A stretch of DNA of 64,000 bases from Astragalus membranaceus (lineage: Eukaryota; Streptophyta; Magnoliopsida; Fabales; Fabaceae), in the NCBI GenBank assembly GCA_039519185.1, contig CM076846.1:182265068-182329067 (forward strand), written 5' to 3'. Under the pieces are notes generated by a model. That model was not told the DNA's origin and did no database searches. It worked only from the letters and a program-made list of their open reading frames with translations. Of this stretch, positions 34,093 through 46,140 are shown piece by piece. A program made the position numbers and the translations under genes. How positions within the stretch are numbered: the first letter of the stretch is position 1; every line of letters begins with the position of its first letter.

Positions 34093-36804
34093 TGTCGTGA
34101 CCATGATCCCGACGTAGACGGCTCAAAAATTGATAATTTTAGGAGTCGCCACCCAATTTATTTAATAGGAAAAATTGAGAAAAACCTAACTATAGGTTAT
34201 TTGGTCTGCGTAAACTAGATTGGATTCGGGAGTCGATTATGCATAGGGAAGGGCAAAAACTTAATTCCACTACACCCCTAATACATCTGTCCTAAGACAG
34301 TTACCCTAAATCTGACTGTGCAAGTATTAATAAATTACTTAGTCATTTGTTTACCCCAAAAATAATATTAAGAAGAAAATAATTATTTAGAAAGAAATAA
34401 AATAGGGACTAATTTAAGAAAAATTTAATTTTGACTTGACGGGGAAGCCCCGCTCCTACGTATCCTCGGGTGCAATGAGGAACTCAAGAGTCACGTAGTT
34501 CTTTCTTGGAAAATTTTGTTGGTTGGTTGATTTTATTTTTTTAAAGGGGTTTAAGATCACCAAGCTGTACAACTCAAGCGTCTTAAACCAGGATTGGGAG
34601 GTTGACAAGATGTACATCTCAATCAAGCTCATTTTTAGTTTTTTTTTATTTTAAAATAGGTGTTAAAGAAAAAAATTTGATTATTTATTGAAAAAAAATT
34701 AATTTAGCTTGACGGGGAGGCCCCGCTCCTACGTATCTCCGAAGCGGAGAATCAAATGCTACGTAGTTCTTTTTAGAAAATATTTGTGTGTTAATTGATT
34801 TTAATTTTTGAAGGGGTTTAAGATCAAAGCCGTACGGCTAAAGTCTCTTAAACCGGAATCGACAAGATGTACATCTCAGCCAAACCCATTTTTATAATTT
34901 TTATAGGTTTTTTTGTAAAAAGAAAATTTATTTTGTGAAGAAAAAAAATAAAGAGAAAAAAACGAAAAAGGGGGTGAAATAGTAAAATGGGGGTGCAGTT
35001 AACCACTGAGGGTTGTATCATTAAAACTGGGGTGCAGGCAGTAGCCCATTCTCATTTTTAGTGGGCTGGTTCGTCAAAGCCAAAAACGTGGGCTTCAGGG
35101 GGGGCGTGCGAAGCAAACGCAGAGGGTGTAAATAAGAATCTGAATAATAAAAATGTGAAAAGACGAAATTGCCCCTGAGTTCATACTATAAAAGCCTAAA
35201 CCTAAAATAGAAACCCTAATTCCCCTCTCTTCTCCACGGCGCCTCCAACCCCCAAAATGTCAAACCCTAAAAAATTTTCTCTTCTCTCCCTCTCCTTGTG
35301 CCGTCCCCCTCCCCTTGCGTCGTCCCCCTCTCCTCTTGCACCGTCCCCCTCTCCCTCACCAAACGTAACTCGCTCTCTCTTCTCCTCTTGCTTATCCTAA
35401 TCTCGTCCCTCTTCGCCTTACCCCTAACCCTAATACCCTCCATCTCTTCAACGCCGCCGATGACAAAAAATGGGGGGAAGAGAGTGGATTTGATGAGGCT
35501 GCTCCGAAGAGGGAGAAGGCGTGTGGTGGTTGAGATGGCCATTTGATGGCTCACAGTGGGGATGGAGTAGTTTGCGAAAAGGGGGGGTATGGTGGTTGTT
35601 CGGTGGTTGTTGGGTGAAGGGAGAGTTTGGCTGGGGTGGCGTGGTCTGGTTTGTGGTGGCGATGGTTGGGTGCGGTGGGGATTACGGCGGTGGTGGGAGA
35701 TGGCTGTCCGTGGTGGAGGCGGCGGATGTGGAGGGACAGTGAGAACGATGGTTTTGGTGGTTGTTGGGAGGGAGGCGGAGTGTGGACGACAGTGGTGGTG
35801 CGGCGGTGACCACCGTGAACAGTGGCCGCATCTGCAGTTTTTTTTTTGCTTCTATATTTTTTGTTTCACTCTCACCCTTCTTCCATTCTCAGAACCCCCT
35901 TTTACACTAATTTCCTACATTTTTGATCTAAATCAGTACCTCCTTTATTTTTTACACAGAAAAGAAAAGTTGGTTTATTATTTTTGTTCCAAAAAAACCT
36001 GTTCCTCTGACCCTCTCCCAATTTCGAGATCTAAGTTATGTTAATGAAATCTTTCTTGCTTCTAATATACTACTGTATGTATATATTTACTACTGCATTC
36101 TATTTTCCAGCTTCCGAGAATCACCCCTTTTTACTTTGCTGCTCCTCTTTTTGAACTAAAACCCCTTTGTGCTCTCTATTTTTAAACTGATTTATCTCTA
36201 TTCTGTGTGTATCTGTTACTGATTATGCCTCCCCCTTTGTTCTCTGGCCAAGCTTTTTATATAAGCTTTTCGATTTTGTTTTTTTCCTATGGCCAGCTAT
36301 GAGCATATGAAATGTCTCTCTCAATTTCTCAATTCATGATACTGTATCTTTTGTATATTCTGATTTTTCCTGATTTCTGCCCAATTTCTATTTTGATGTT
36401 TGTAGGTTTGGTTTGCAAATCAGATTGCAGAAGTTTGGCACTATGTGATGGGCAGTGGCTTCTTTGGTGAAAAAGGCATGCACAAGATGAAAGAAGCTAT
36501 GGAAGCTATCTCAAAATAGAAGATGTTGTCTATGCGCATCCTTCATTTTTTGTTGTATTTTTCTATGTATTTTTTTAACTTTAATGTGTATAATAATAAC
36601 ATTTAAATTTTATTATTTATTTTTTTTAATTTTCTTTTCTTAAAATAAATTCAACTAATAAAAAGATAAGTAAAAAACGCAAAATTGCCAACAAGGACAA
36701 AAAAATAGTACGTGTAAACGAAATAATCTCAAAACGCGCAAAATGACATATTTTTGATTTTTTTGCCAAAAATGAAAAATACCGGTTAAAATCGAGTGTT
36801 TACA
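34093..36804 (-). repeat. 3' LTR (2712 bp) of the Ogre-like element
   Basis: On the minus strand it starts TGTAAACACTCG at 36804 and ends CACGGTCATGATC-type sequence with CACGACA at 34093. It contains two direct copies of a block with CTCCTACGTATC, CTACGTAGTTC and GGTTTAAGATCA (34440-34640 and 34710-34890). It has a GC-rich Gly/Trp-coding-looking tract (35550-35830), which is compositional. Confidence 0.75.
36406..36519 (+). other. Terminal-exon-like open frame (37 aa) inside the 3' LTR
   Basis: A TTTGTAG acceptor-like site is followed by a 37-codon frame beginning VWFANQIAEVWHYVMGSG and ending MKEAMEAISK then TAG. The composition is protein-like and unlike the surrounding repeat. It is antisense to the element. 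I do not recognise the family. It may be a captured gene fragment, or chance. The other LTR is truncated before this region, so it cannot show whether the family always carries it. Confidence 0.35.
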
Positions 36805-36822
36805 GTTGCCCCTCTGTGCTTA
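36805..36822 (-). other. Polypurine tract of the Ogre-like element
   Basis: On the minus strand CACAGAGGGGCAAC directly precedes the LTR start TGTAAACACTCG. Confidence 0.7.
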
Positions 36823-36969
36823 ATTTCTTACGATATAATACAAAAAACCAAGTTTTGTTGTATTATCAAAGTAAGGAATAAGTACAGACATGAACATCGA
36901 GTTTAACCGGTGACATGTGTGAATGCGGTGTGATGAAAAGGTTGAATCGATACTAATAACTAAAGAAGA

Positions 36970-38040
36970 GTGAAATGCCAGGGCAGGACCAGTGGCACGA
37001 GAGAAAGGAGGGATGCAATTCCAGAGCAGGATCGATAGCATGCAAACAGTAGAGAATGCCAGGGCGAGACTGATGGCCCAAAACAAAAATGCGATGCCTG
37101 GACGTAACCGATAGCACGCAGTGCCAGGGCGTAACCGATAGCACAAAATTAAAATGCGATGCCAGGGCGTAACCGATAGCATGAAATTAAAAATGTGATG
37201 CCAGGGCGTAACCGATAGCAAGAAAACTAGTGCTAGAGCTGAATCGGTAGCACTAAGTTTAAAATATGATGCCAGGGCGAGACCGATAGCATGAAGAACT
37301 AGTGCCAGAGCTGAATCGGTAGCACTGAGTGTAAAATATGATGCCATGGTGAGACCGATAGCCTGAAGAACTAGTGCCAGAGCTGAATTGGTAGCACTGA
37401 GTTTAAAATATGATGTCAGGGCGAGACCGATAGCATGAAAAACTAGTGCCAGAGCTGAATCGGTAGCACTGAGTTTAAAATATGATGCCAGGGCGAGGCC
37501 GATAGCATGAAAAACTAGTGCCAGGGCGAGGCCGATAGCACTGAGTTTAAAATATGATGTCAGGGCGAGACCGATAGCACAAGATTAAAGATGCGATGCC
37601 AGGGCGTAACCGATAGCATGCAGCGCCAGGGCGTAACCGATAGCACAAACTAAAATTGCGATGCCAGGGCGTAACCGATAGCATGCAGTGCCAGGGCGTA
37701 ACCGATAGCACAAAACTAAAAAGGCGATGCCAGGGCGTAATCGATAGCACAAAACTTAAAAATTGCGATGCCAGGGCGTAACCGATAGCACAAAACTAAA
37801 AATGCGATGCCAGAGCGTAATCGATAGCATGCAGTGCCAGGGCGTAACCGATAGCACAAAACTTAAAAATTGCGATGCCAGGGCTTAACCGATAGCATGC
37901 AGTGCCAGTGCATAATCGATAGCACAAAAAATAAAATTGTGATGCCAGGGCGTAACCGATAGCACGCAGTGCCAGGGCGTGACCGATAGCACAAAACTAA
38001 AAATGCGATGCCAGGGCGTAACCGATAGCACAAAACAAAA
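36970..38040. repeat. Minisatellite in the 3' untranslated region of the Ogre-like element
   Basis: Some thirty copies of a core GCCAGGGCGTAACCGATAGC, with variants such as GCCAGAGCTGAATCGGTAGC, are spaced 23-45 bp apart by short A-rich linkers. The frames through it give Ser-Val-Thr-Pro-Trp-His repeats only because of the repetition. The position next to the 3' LTR is the hypervariable repeat zone known from Ogre elements. Confidence 0.85.
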
Positions 38041-38989
38041 AAATTTGATGATGAGAAAATGTAATGTCAGATCTGACAGTAAAATGCAATGAATGCTCTT
38101 CTATAAAAGGTCAATATTTAGAAATTGAACCAATGCGCCGAACTCTCGATCTTCGACCAATCAAACCTTTTACCCTTTTTCCTTCACCGGCCCTATTAAC
38201 CCTTCTTACTTGTCTTATCAATTATGCTTTTGGAAACCTTTTGAGATGTTGAACCGTAGCATGGAAGGGAAATGCAATGCATGCATTGCTTTGAATGACT
38301 CTATTTTTTTATTATTATTACTTTATTCACAAAGAGACTGGAAAAACACATGCTTCTTGTCATGAAGTGGAACGCATGGTTTGATATGAATTGTATGCAT
38401 GTTATGACATGAAATGTATGCATGCTATGACATGAAATGTAAGAGTTATGCATGCGCATAGAGATGGACATGTTCTAAAGGTTATATTTGCTGAGAATAT
38501 GTTTCCGTGCATGTTTTATTTGAAACCAATCAAGCTTGTCCTCGGTTGGAAACTTATCATTATCTTTGCCTTGCCAAATCTCTTTTCTTTTATGATCCTC
38601 ACCCTTCAAAGCATGACACATGCTCAAGTTTGACCCTTTCTCACAGATTGTCGTTAGCGCTCTAAATCATATCAATGATTCCGAGTTGACTATTTTTGAA
38701 GCATTACCTAATGAGTATGCATAGATTCACGGGCCTTAACAACCTGGGCTTTTTTGCGTGTTTCTAGATTGTTTGTTTTGGGTTTTTGAAGGTTTGGAAG
38801 TGAATGTTGTTTACAAAGTGAAAGAAATGGGAAGACGAAGAGAAACTGAGATGGTTGGGAAAAGGGATTAGGCTTGCCTTGAGGTTAATCTTTTTGAGCA
38901 TTTCTATTTACTTGAGGCAACTTACTTGGTAGAAATTGGTAAGATGTTTTACACAAAAGGAATGACTACTTAGTGTAAGCAACCAAAGT

Positions 38990-39600
38990 TGGAGTTATGA
39001 AGGGTTTTACAAAAGATTTTCCCTTATGTGGCAAATGATGTTCTCAAAGAGGAAATAACACTGATGTTAGAAAGTAGAGTTTGACTCACAAAGGGTTATT
39101 GCAAAAAATTTGCCCCGGTATTGGTTAAAAGCATTGCCCTAAGAAGAGACCACACAGGTGTGGCAAACATAGTTTGAATGGTGTAAGGTCTTGCAACATT
39201 TTTGCCTCAGTTTACTGAAAAGACATTGCCCCGAGAGAAGATTACACTGGTGTAGTAAGCGAAGTTGGAGTCATTAAAGGGTTATACAAAACTTTTACGC
39301 CAAAATTGGTGTACGGTATTACCACTGGGATGATACTATAATAGCATAGCACGCGAAGTTTGACTCATGAACGTCTTGCCAAATGCTTGCCCCAGTGTTG
39401 GTGGAAGGCATTGCCCTGAGAGAAGACTGAATTGGTATAGCAAGAAGTGTTCAATTAATGAAGGGTTGAGCATAAATTTTGTTGGTTCAGAGTGGGACTT
39501 CCTGAGACTCCCAAGGTTACCTCAAACCACAAAAATTGCCCCAATGTGTCATTCTGTTAGACTCGAAATGAAGAGATTACGCTAGTGAATGAAAATGTCA
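38990..39600. repeat. Degenerate tandem repeat of about 115 bp
   Basis: Four to five diverged units share GAAGTTGGAGT(C/T)AT, AAGGGTT, TTTGCCCC, GCATTGCCC(T/C)GAGAG and AAG A(C/T)TAC AC(T/A)GGTGTAG blocks. Confidence 0.65.
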
Positions 39601-39639
39601 AACACAAACTTCTCAAATGTAGCCTGGTTCCCCTTTTGT

Positions 39640-39815
39640 GCCCTAATTTTTGCCTAGACTGCTCTTGCAGGTTTTCAGTCTAGCGGGCTTTGATTCAATT
39701 TTTTTTTAACCCTAATTTTTGTCTAGACCGCCCTTTTGGGTTTTCGATCTAGCGAGATTTGATTGACCCTAATTTTTGCCTAGACCGCCCTTTCGGGTTT
39801 TCGATCTAGCGGGTC
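39640..39815. repeat. Tandem repeat with CCCTAATTTTTGCCTAGACC core
   Basis: Three consecutive units of about 60-75 bp, each with the core followed by GGGTTTTCGATCTAGCGGG. A fourth, diverged copy lies at 40357-40410. Confidence 0.75.
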
Positions 39816-39959
39816 TCGTTCTTTCTTCTTTTTTTCACTTTCTTATTGTTCATTTTTTAGAGCAAAGAATAGTTAAAAGAAAATAAATGATTTATCTCAA
39901 AATTAACATTATGAAAATGAAAATAATCATTCATCTTTCAGAGTGGACCTTTAGAGGTT

Positions 39960-40140
39960 TGTAATGTGGCTATGGGTTATAAGGTTAAGAAGAATGGGGT
40001 TAGAAGGCTCAAGAAATTGTTTTATGGGTTGTGGGTTAGGACGAAAAGGGTTAGAAAGCTCAAGAACCTATGTCATGGGTTATTGGTTAAGAAAAAAGGA
40101 TTTGGAGGCTTAAAAAAATGATTTATGGGTTAAAAGGATC
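39960..40140. repeat. Tandem repeat of about 58 bp with ATGGGTTA...GGTTAGAAGGCTCAAGAA units
   Basis: Three diverged units are recognisable by TATGGGTTGTGGGTTA-type starts and GGCTCAAGAA-type ends. They are part of the non-coding internal region of the Ogre-like element. The remaining stretch 40140-42349 shows poly-T tracts and A-rich DNA but no recognised gene. Confidence 0.6.
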
Positions 40141-42349
40141 AATGATCTTTAGTGCATTCAATTTCCTATGGGGCTTCGAAACATCACATTTTTCATGTCA
40201 AACCCATCCGTTCTCCTTCTTGCATGATTTTGATTTTTTTTCACTTCTCTACTTTTTCACTTTTTTTTCTTTATTTTTCACTTCTTTCTAATTTGGCATA
40301 GTTGATTTCATCCTTCACCTCTTCTTCATCTACGACTCTCATTCTCTTTCTTTTGTGCCCTAATTTTTGCCAAGACTGCCTATACAAGTTTTCAGTCTTG
40401 TAGGCTTCATTTTTCCTTTTATCTCATTGTACCTTTGGAAATCTAAATGCACTAAATTTCATTGCAGGGTCGATCCTGGTCCAGGGTTTAATGAAAGAAA
40501 ATTTTGGGCTCAAAGGAGGATGAACATCAATGGGTATAATACTTTTTATTTGGAAAAAATGCCACTCTTCATTTCAAATCATGATTCCTCATTTTCAAAC
40601 ATTAATTTTGAAACAACATTAGCGCATGATTATTCTCTAAAAAAAAATTCTTTTGCTCTCTTTTTCTTTTACTTTTTTTTCTTTTTTTTGCTCTTTTTTT
40701 GGGGGAATTGGACCTTTAAAAACCGACATTCGTTCACTGGCTCATTCTCGAATGACACACACACAAAAGGGCTTTGAGAATTATAGCTTGAGGCAACCGC
40801 TGGATTGGGGACCAAATCTTAAGGGATAATGGGATGTAAAGAGTGGGGAAGAGCTTTTAAGTCCATGCAAATTCATTAGTATAAAGCTTCAACAAAGCCA
40901 ACTTGACTTTACACAACATGATTACAAAGCGCTAATGACAATCAGATTTTTTTTTGCTTTCAGCTTTTAGTTCAAGAACTAATTCCCAACCTTATGTCTC
41001 CCTTCCCTTTTTGAATGCCCCGTGAAATCTTCCCACTCAGTACACTTCCTTACGCCTCTTTCCAACAAGTCTCAAAAGAATGATCTGATTCCATGAGTTA
41101 AAGCTTGATTGGTAACCACCTTGATGCAAGCACACAAAATTCAACTTTCTCTTGTGAAAAAAAATGTGGATGGACACTCAATGACTTTTAAAATTCTTTA
41201 TTTCAAGAAAGATTATGACAAATGAAAATGTGTCCGAGACATAAAATGCCTCTATATGCAAACATTTTTTCTTAGAATGCGACATGATACGTTATGGATG
41301 AAATGTAATGCGATTTTTTCTTTTTTTCCTCTTCTGCAAGGAAATGCTATGAGGAATGACAAATGTATTTTGTTTTATTCACTAATGAAAGGATGCATAA
41401 CATGCATGGATTTTTATATACAAGCAAAGAAAAAAAATGAAATATGGAGGAATTTATGAAGAATGACGATGCAATGAGAATGCGCACCACATGCAGAAAA
41501 ATAATTTTTCTTCTGAAAACTCATGCAAAGGAAAACGCAAATAAATTTATGCTTTTCAATGACACGCGTCTTAGCGCAAGATGAAGTGTGCCATTTTTTA
41601 TACAACAAATGCGACATGATTTATTTTTATTTTTATTTTTTTATGCATGGAATGCGATATGATTTTTATTGATATTTTTTTTTGCCAGAGAAGAATAAAA
41701 CCGCACGAGAGAAAGAAAAAGGATGTACAACCAAGAATAAGGATATAAGATAAAATAGCTCCCTTTGTGGCCTATGACAGGTTGCCCATACAATTGTTTT
41801 TTGGACCTTATAGATCTAATGCTTCTTCTACAGTGAACACTCACAAGGGTTGGTTGTTATAACCTATGGAGATTTCAGGTCTCTAGAGTCAAGTACTCTT
41901 CTAGAAGGTTAAACACACCAGGACGTACGTCCGAGATGTGGATACCTGCAAAGAGGAGTCAGACTCTAGATGAGGAATTCATGGTAGACACCAGGATGTA
42001 CATCCTAAATGACTACCACTACACAGCCTCGTTCTAACTTAGGTGTTTTTTTAGGCTCCGGTGTAAGCCCAACTCTCAGTGTGTGCTCACAGTGTAAGTG
42101 TAGTGTGTGAAGGGAGCATACAAACCTCAAATCATAATAAAATAAGTAAAGACAAAATAACTAGAAGCAACAATCCGACAATAGTATCAAGTGTCTTCTA
42201 CCCTAGGGTTTATATCAAGCATAATATAAAATAAATATATACGTAAAAGAAAAAATTAAAGAAGTAAACAAAAGTAAAGAAGGGTAAACAAATGCACATA
42301 CCTTATAATCTTTTGCACAACCAAATATAACAGGCTTGACTCTCACCTG

Positions 42350-42367
42350 TCCCCAGTGGAGTCGCCA
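42350..42367 (-). other. Primer binding site matching tRNA-Arg(ACG)
   Basis: On the minus strand TGGCGACTCCACTGGGGA lies two bases after the LTR end at 42370. It is complementary to the 3' end of plant tRNA-Arg(ACG) including CCA, the primer typical of Ogre elements. Confidence 0.8.
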
Positions 42368-43434
42368 TCTGTCGTGACCGTGATCCCGACGTAGACGGCT
42401 CAAAAATTGATAATTTTAGGAGTCGCCACCCAATTTATTTAATAGGAAAAATTGAGAAAAACCTAACTATAGGTTATTTGGTCAGCGTAAACTAGATTGG
42501 ATTCTGGAGTCAATTATGCATAGGGAAGGGCAAAAACTTAATTCCACTACACCCCTAATACATCTGTCCTAAGACAGTTACCCTAAATCTGACTGTGCAA
42601 GTATTAATAAATTACTTAGTCATTTGTTTACCCCAAAGATAATATTAAGAAGAAAAGAATTATTTAGAAAGAAATAAAATAGGGACTAATTTAAGAAAAA
42701 TTTAATTTTGACTTGACGGGGAAGCCCCGCTCCTACGTATCCTCGGGTGCAATGAGGGTTGTATCATTAAAACTGGGGTGCAGGCGTAGCCCATTCTCAT
42801 TTTTAGTGGGCTGGTCCGTCAAAGCAAAAAACGTGGGCTTCAGGGGGGGGGCGTGCGAAGCAAACGCAGGGGGTGTAAATAAGAATCTGAATCATAAAAC
42901 ATGTGAAAAGACGAAATTGCCCCTGAGTTCATATTATAAAAGCCTAAAACCTAAAATAGAAACCCTAATTCCTCTCTCTTCTCCACGGCGCCTCCAACCT
43001 CCAAAATGTCAAACCCTAAAATTTTTTCTCTTCTTTCCCTCTCCTTGCGCCGTCCCCCTCTCCTCTTGCGCCGTCCCCCTCTCCCTTACCAAACGTAAAT
43101 CGCTCTCTCACTACAACAAAACTGGTAACTGGCGGCAGTTATGCTGCGGCGGTTAAGGCAAAACCGCCGCCGGTTTGATTCTTGTGGCGGTTTGCACGGC
43201 GGTGAAGTTGACCGCTTCAATAACTAAGTAAACTGCAGCGGTTTTTAAGAATGTTGCGGCGGTTGGTTTTTCTGAAGTTAAGACTGCGGCGGTTTGTTCT
43301 AAGACTGCGGCGGTTCTGTAAATATTAATACGCCAGAAAAATTGAAATTCATGCTGCGGCGGTTATTAACATACTGCGGCGGTTATTAACATAACTAAGC
43401 GGTCACAGTAGCATTTCTCTGTCTCTCGGTTTCA

Positions 43435-43715
43435 TTTCTCTCTCTCTCTCGCTCGATCCTTCGCAGCAGCGCTGCGCCCTCACAGTTTCATTTCTTTGTC
43501 TCTCGAAGCAGCACCCTCACCTTCGCAGCTCTCACCTTCGCAGCTCTCACCTTCGCAGCTCTCATTCCTCTCAGTTTCATTTCTCTCTCTCTCTCTCTCG
43601 AAGCAGCGCCACCGCCGGAGCAGATCTCTCATCTCTCTCTCGAATTCTCTCGTCTCCGCCACACCCACACAAGGTATGTCTTCTTTCTTCCTCTCTCTCT
43701 CTCTCTCATTCTCTC
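43435..43715. repeat. CT-rich tract and CTCTCACCTTCGCAG repeats inside the CACTA element
   Basis: Three exact copies of a 15-bp unit at about 43516-43565, flanked by CTCTCTCT microsatellites. It resembles a 5' UTR of a plant gene, but no coding start is convincing. Confidence 0.6.
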
Positions 43716-44390
43716 TTTTTTTAGGGTTTTAGGTTTTAATTTCTGTTTGGTTGGAATTAACTGATTTAATTTCAGAAACAAACCACAAATTAGGGCTTTA
43801 GGGTTTTAAAAAAAAAAGGCTTCAGGGTTTTCATAAACAATCAACAATTAGGGCTTTAGGGTTTTCAAACTGAGAGAGAGTGAGAGGGTTGCGAAGAGGA
43901 AATGGGAGAGGGTTGCGAATCAGCTTTGTTCTTTATTGGCATAGAAGCTGAATTTGTTGATGATGGTAACTGATTGGTTTGATGATGGTAATTGATTGGT
44001 TTGATGATGCTCTCATTGGGCCTGACTTGCTTGTTCCTTATTTTGCATTGTTTCATGTGTGCCCTGGTTCTCTGATTATTAAAAAAAGGACAGTTAGTGA
44101 AACTCTGATTAAGTTCAATCCATCGAGTAAATATTACATTATCTAGGTCTTGCATAGATAGGTGATAATATAATGAGTAGGTGCCACTTATTGAAGGTCA
44201 CAATAAAATTAGAAAATAAGCGTGAATATTTTAGTATATATAAATTACTCTGTTAGCTACATTTTAGTTCATCCTCATTTTCATGACATCCGAACAGGAT
44301 AGGAGAACTAGTTTCTATATTTCAGCTTTGTTATTTCGATGTTCATTATTTCCTTGTGTAAATATGGACTAAATCCGTTTACTTGTGTAG

Positions 44391-44480
44391 CTGCTAAGAC
44401 GGGATAGAGAGTTGCTTGGTTCGAGTTCAAAGTATCCTCGAGCCCTTGTGCTTTGTGCTTCAGAGGAGAAAGCTGAACAG
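44391..44480 (+). pseudogene. Captured exon resembling part of a DEAD-box RNA helicase
   Basis: A 90-bp frame without stops (LLRRDRELLGSSSKYPRALV then LCASEEKAEQ) lies between an acceptor (TTGTGTAG) and a donor (CAG/GTGACTAT). The RALVLC...E.AEQ pattern is like the region around motif Ia of plant DEAD-box helicases of the RH39 type, where VLCPTRELSEQ is usual. It would be a gene fragment captured by the CACTA element (Pack-CACTA). The family assignment is tentative. Confidence 0.45.
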
Positions 44481-44877
44481 GTGACTATATTCTTGTTTGT
44501 TTAGTCTTGTAGAGTAGGCACCTTGAATTTTAGAATTGATTTTGAATCTTGATCCTTGCCAACTTTATTGGCGCAGAAGCTGAAATTGTTGATGATGGTA
44601 ATTGATACACTTTGTAAAAACAGTTTGTAAAGAAGAGAAAAACCAACAGAAGAATGAATTCCTAGAGATGAAACAATTCATTTTGTCTCTGTGTGTGTGT
44701 GAACTTTATTTTGTACTTGTTTATTGTTGTTCTCTTTAGTGCTTCATTGTTTTTACACTGCTTTTCCTCAAACTGCTTCTCTCCCTGTTCCTTGAATTGT
44801 GTTCTGGTTTTCTCCTTTTAGTTATCCTTATTTATGTCCTCTCTCTCACGATGCTTCAGAAAGAAGATTGTATGACA

Positions 44878-45288
44878 ATGGATAAGTCATGGATTACAAT
44901 GCCACAAGGTTCACGTGAGTATAAGCAAGGTGTTCGGGGATTTATTCAATTTGCTTATGAACGTACTGCCGTTGATGGAAAAATAAAATGTCCTTGTTCC
45001 TTGTGTGGCTTTAGAAGACGCCAAACTACGCAAGATGTGTACGACCATTTAGTTTGTAAACCGTTCCCAAGAGGATACACCACTTGGTTATTTCATGGGG
45101 AGTCTGACCAAGGACATACTAGTAATATTGCAAGTGGAAATGTACCAAATGCGGCACAAGATACTGTGGTCGTTCAAGATCCAATTCAGAACATCATTAA
45201 CGATGCAGTCACTGTCGAGTTGCTGGGTTTAGGAGTTCCTGTCTTATCAACTTGTAGTTACTGTCTAGGAGTATGTTGCTGGGTTTGA
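44878..45288 (+). CDS. Transposase-associated domain fragment of a CACTA transposase
   Basis: From Met at 44878 the frame reads MDKSWITMPQGSREYKQGV, then a Cys-rich CPCSLCGFRR block and DHLVCKPFPRGYTTWLFHGE. This is the N-terminal Transpos_assoc domain found before the catalytic domain of plant En/Spm transposases. The frame ends after about 136 residues from that Met; the catalytic part and the second gene of autonomous elements are absent. Confidence 0.8.
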   Translation: MDKSWITMPQGSREYKQGVRGFIQFAYERTAVDGKIKCPCSLCGFRRRQTTQDVYDHLVCKPFPRGYTTWLFHGESDQGHTSNIASGNVPNAAQDTVVVQDPIQNIINDAVTVELLGLGVPVLSTCSYCLGVCCWV

Positions 45289-46140
45289 TGTCTCTGTGGA
45301 AGATTGGAATTGAAGCTGTGTTACTGCATAGTACTGTGTTAATTTCACTGAAAATTAAACTGTGTTACTGCATAGTTACTGTCTGTAAGAGTAGATAGTT
45401 AGGTTCAGCTTACTATATTAGTTGAATACTTAATTGTTGTTGAATACTTAATTGTTGCCTTTGTATTGCTACAATCAGCAAGATAATTCTGTTATAAGTT
45501 TGTTAGAGTGTGCACAGATCTAGGAGTATGTTGCTGCACACGTTAGCAGTATAGTTATAGATTGGAATACTTAATTGTTACAGATCTAGGAGTATGTTGC
45601 TGCACCATTTAGTTTGTATTGTTACACTGTCTAGGAGTATGTTGCTGCATAGTTACTGATTGGAATTGAAGCTGTGTTACTGCATAGTTACTAGCGGAAT
45701 AGCGGAATATGCTTGTATTATTATGATAGATCTTCGATGTAAATTTCTTATTGACTTGGTAGATTTGATAATTGGTAACTTCATAACTTTATTTTTGTTT
45801 AATTTCAGGCTGCCAATTTACATTCACCTGCTGAAGCAATGCGGTCTTCATCTGCTAGTCACGCCCCAACACATCATGGACCAACATCTACTCTTTAGAT
45901 TTAGGATTTGTTATTAACTAGTAATGTTGAAAAACATCTTCTTATATTGGGGAATTTTATACTCCTAAACCACATATCTTTTGATATTTTGAGACAACAC
46001 TATCTTTTGATATTATTGTGTTTTTTATTTAAGTATGAATGAATGAACTTTTTTAATTATTTATGTAAGTTTATAATTTTATGTTTTTAAATAATTTGAG
46101 AAAAAGTTGTTATAAATAAGAACAACTTATTTGAGCCTTT
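45289..46140. other. Non-coding interior of the CACTA element
   Basis: Contains repeated short phrases (CTAGGAGTATGTTGCTG about five times, GCTGTGTTACTGCATAGTTA three times at 45300-45690), suggesting local duplication. No protein was recognised. Confidence 0.5.

Noticed and set aside
35521..36044. Trp/Gly/Val-rich frames (also at 46738-47247).
   Set aside because: GC-rich low-complexity part of the Ogre-type LTR; both LTRs carry it and the frames differ by indels.
34093..36804. Plus-strand orientation of the Ogre-like element, suggested by a plus-strand TATAAAAG near 35190.
   Set aside because: The tRNA-Arg(ACG) primer site at 42350-42367 and the purine tract at 36805 both require the minus strand; the TATA-like word alone is weaker evidence.
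36820..37750. Frames with Ser-Val-Thr-Pro-Trp-His repeats, as if a repeat protein.
   Set aside because: Pure translation of the minisatellite in the 3' untranslated region of the element.
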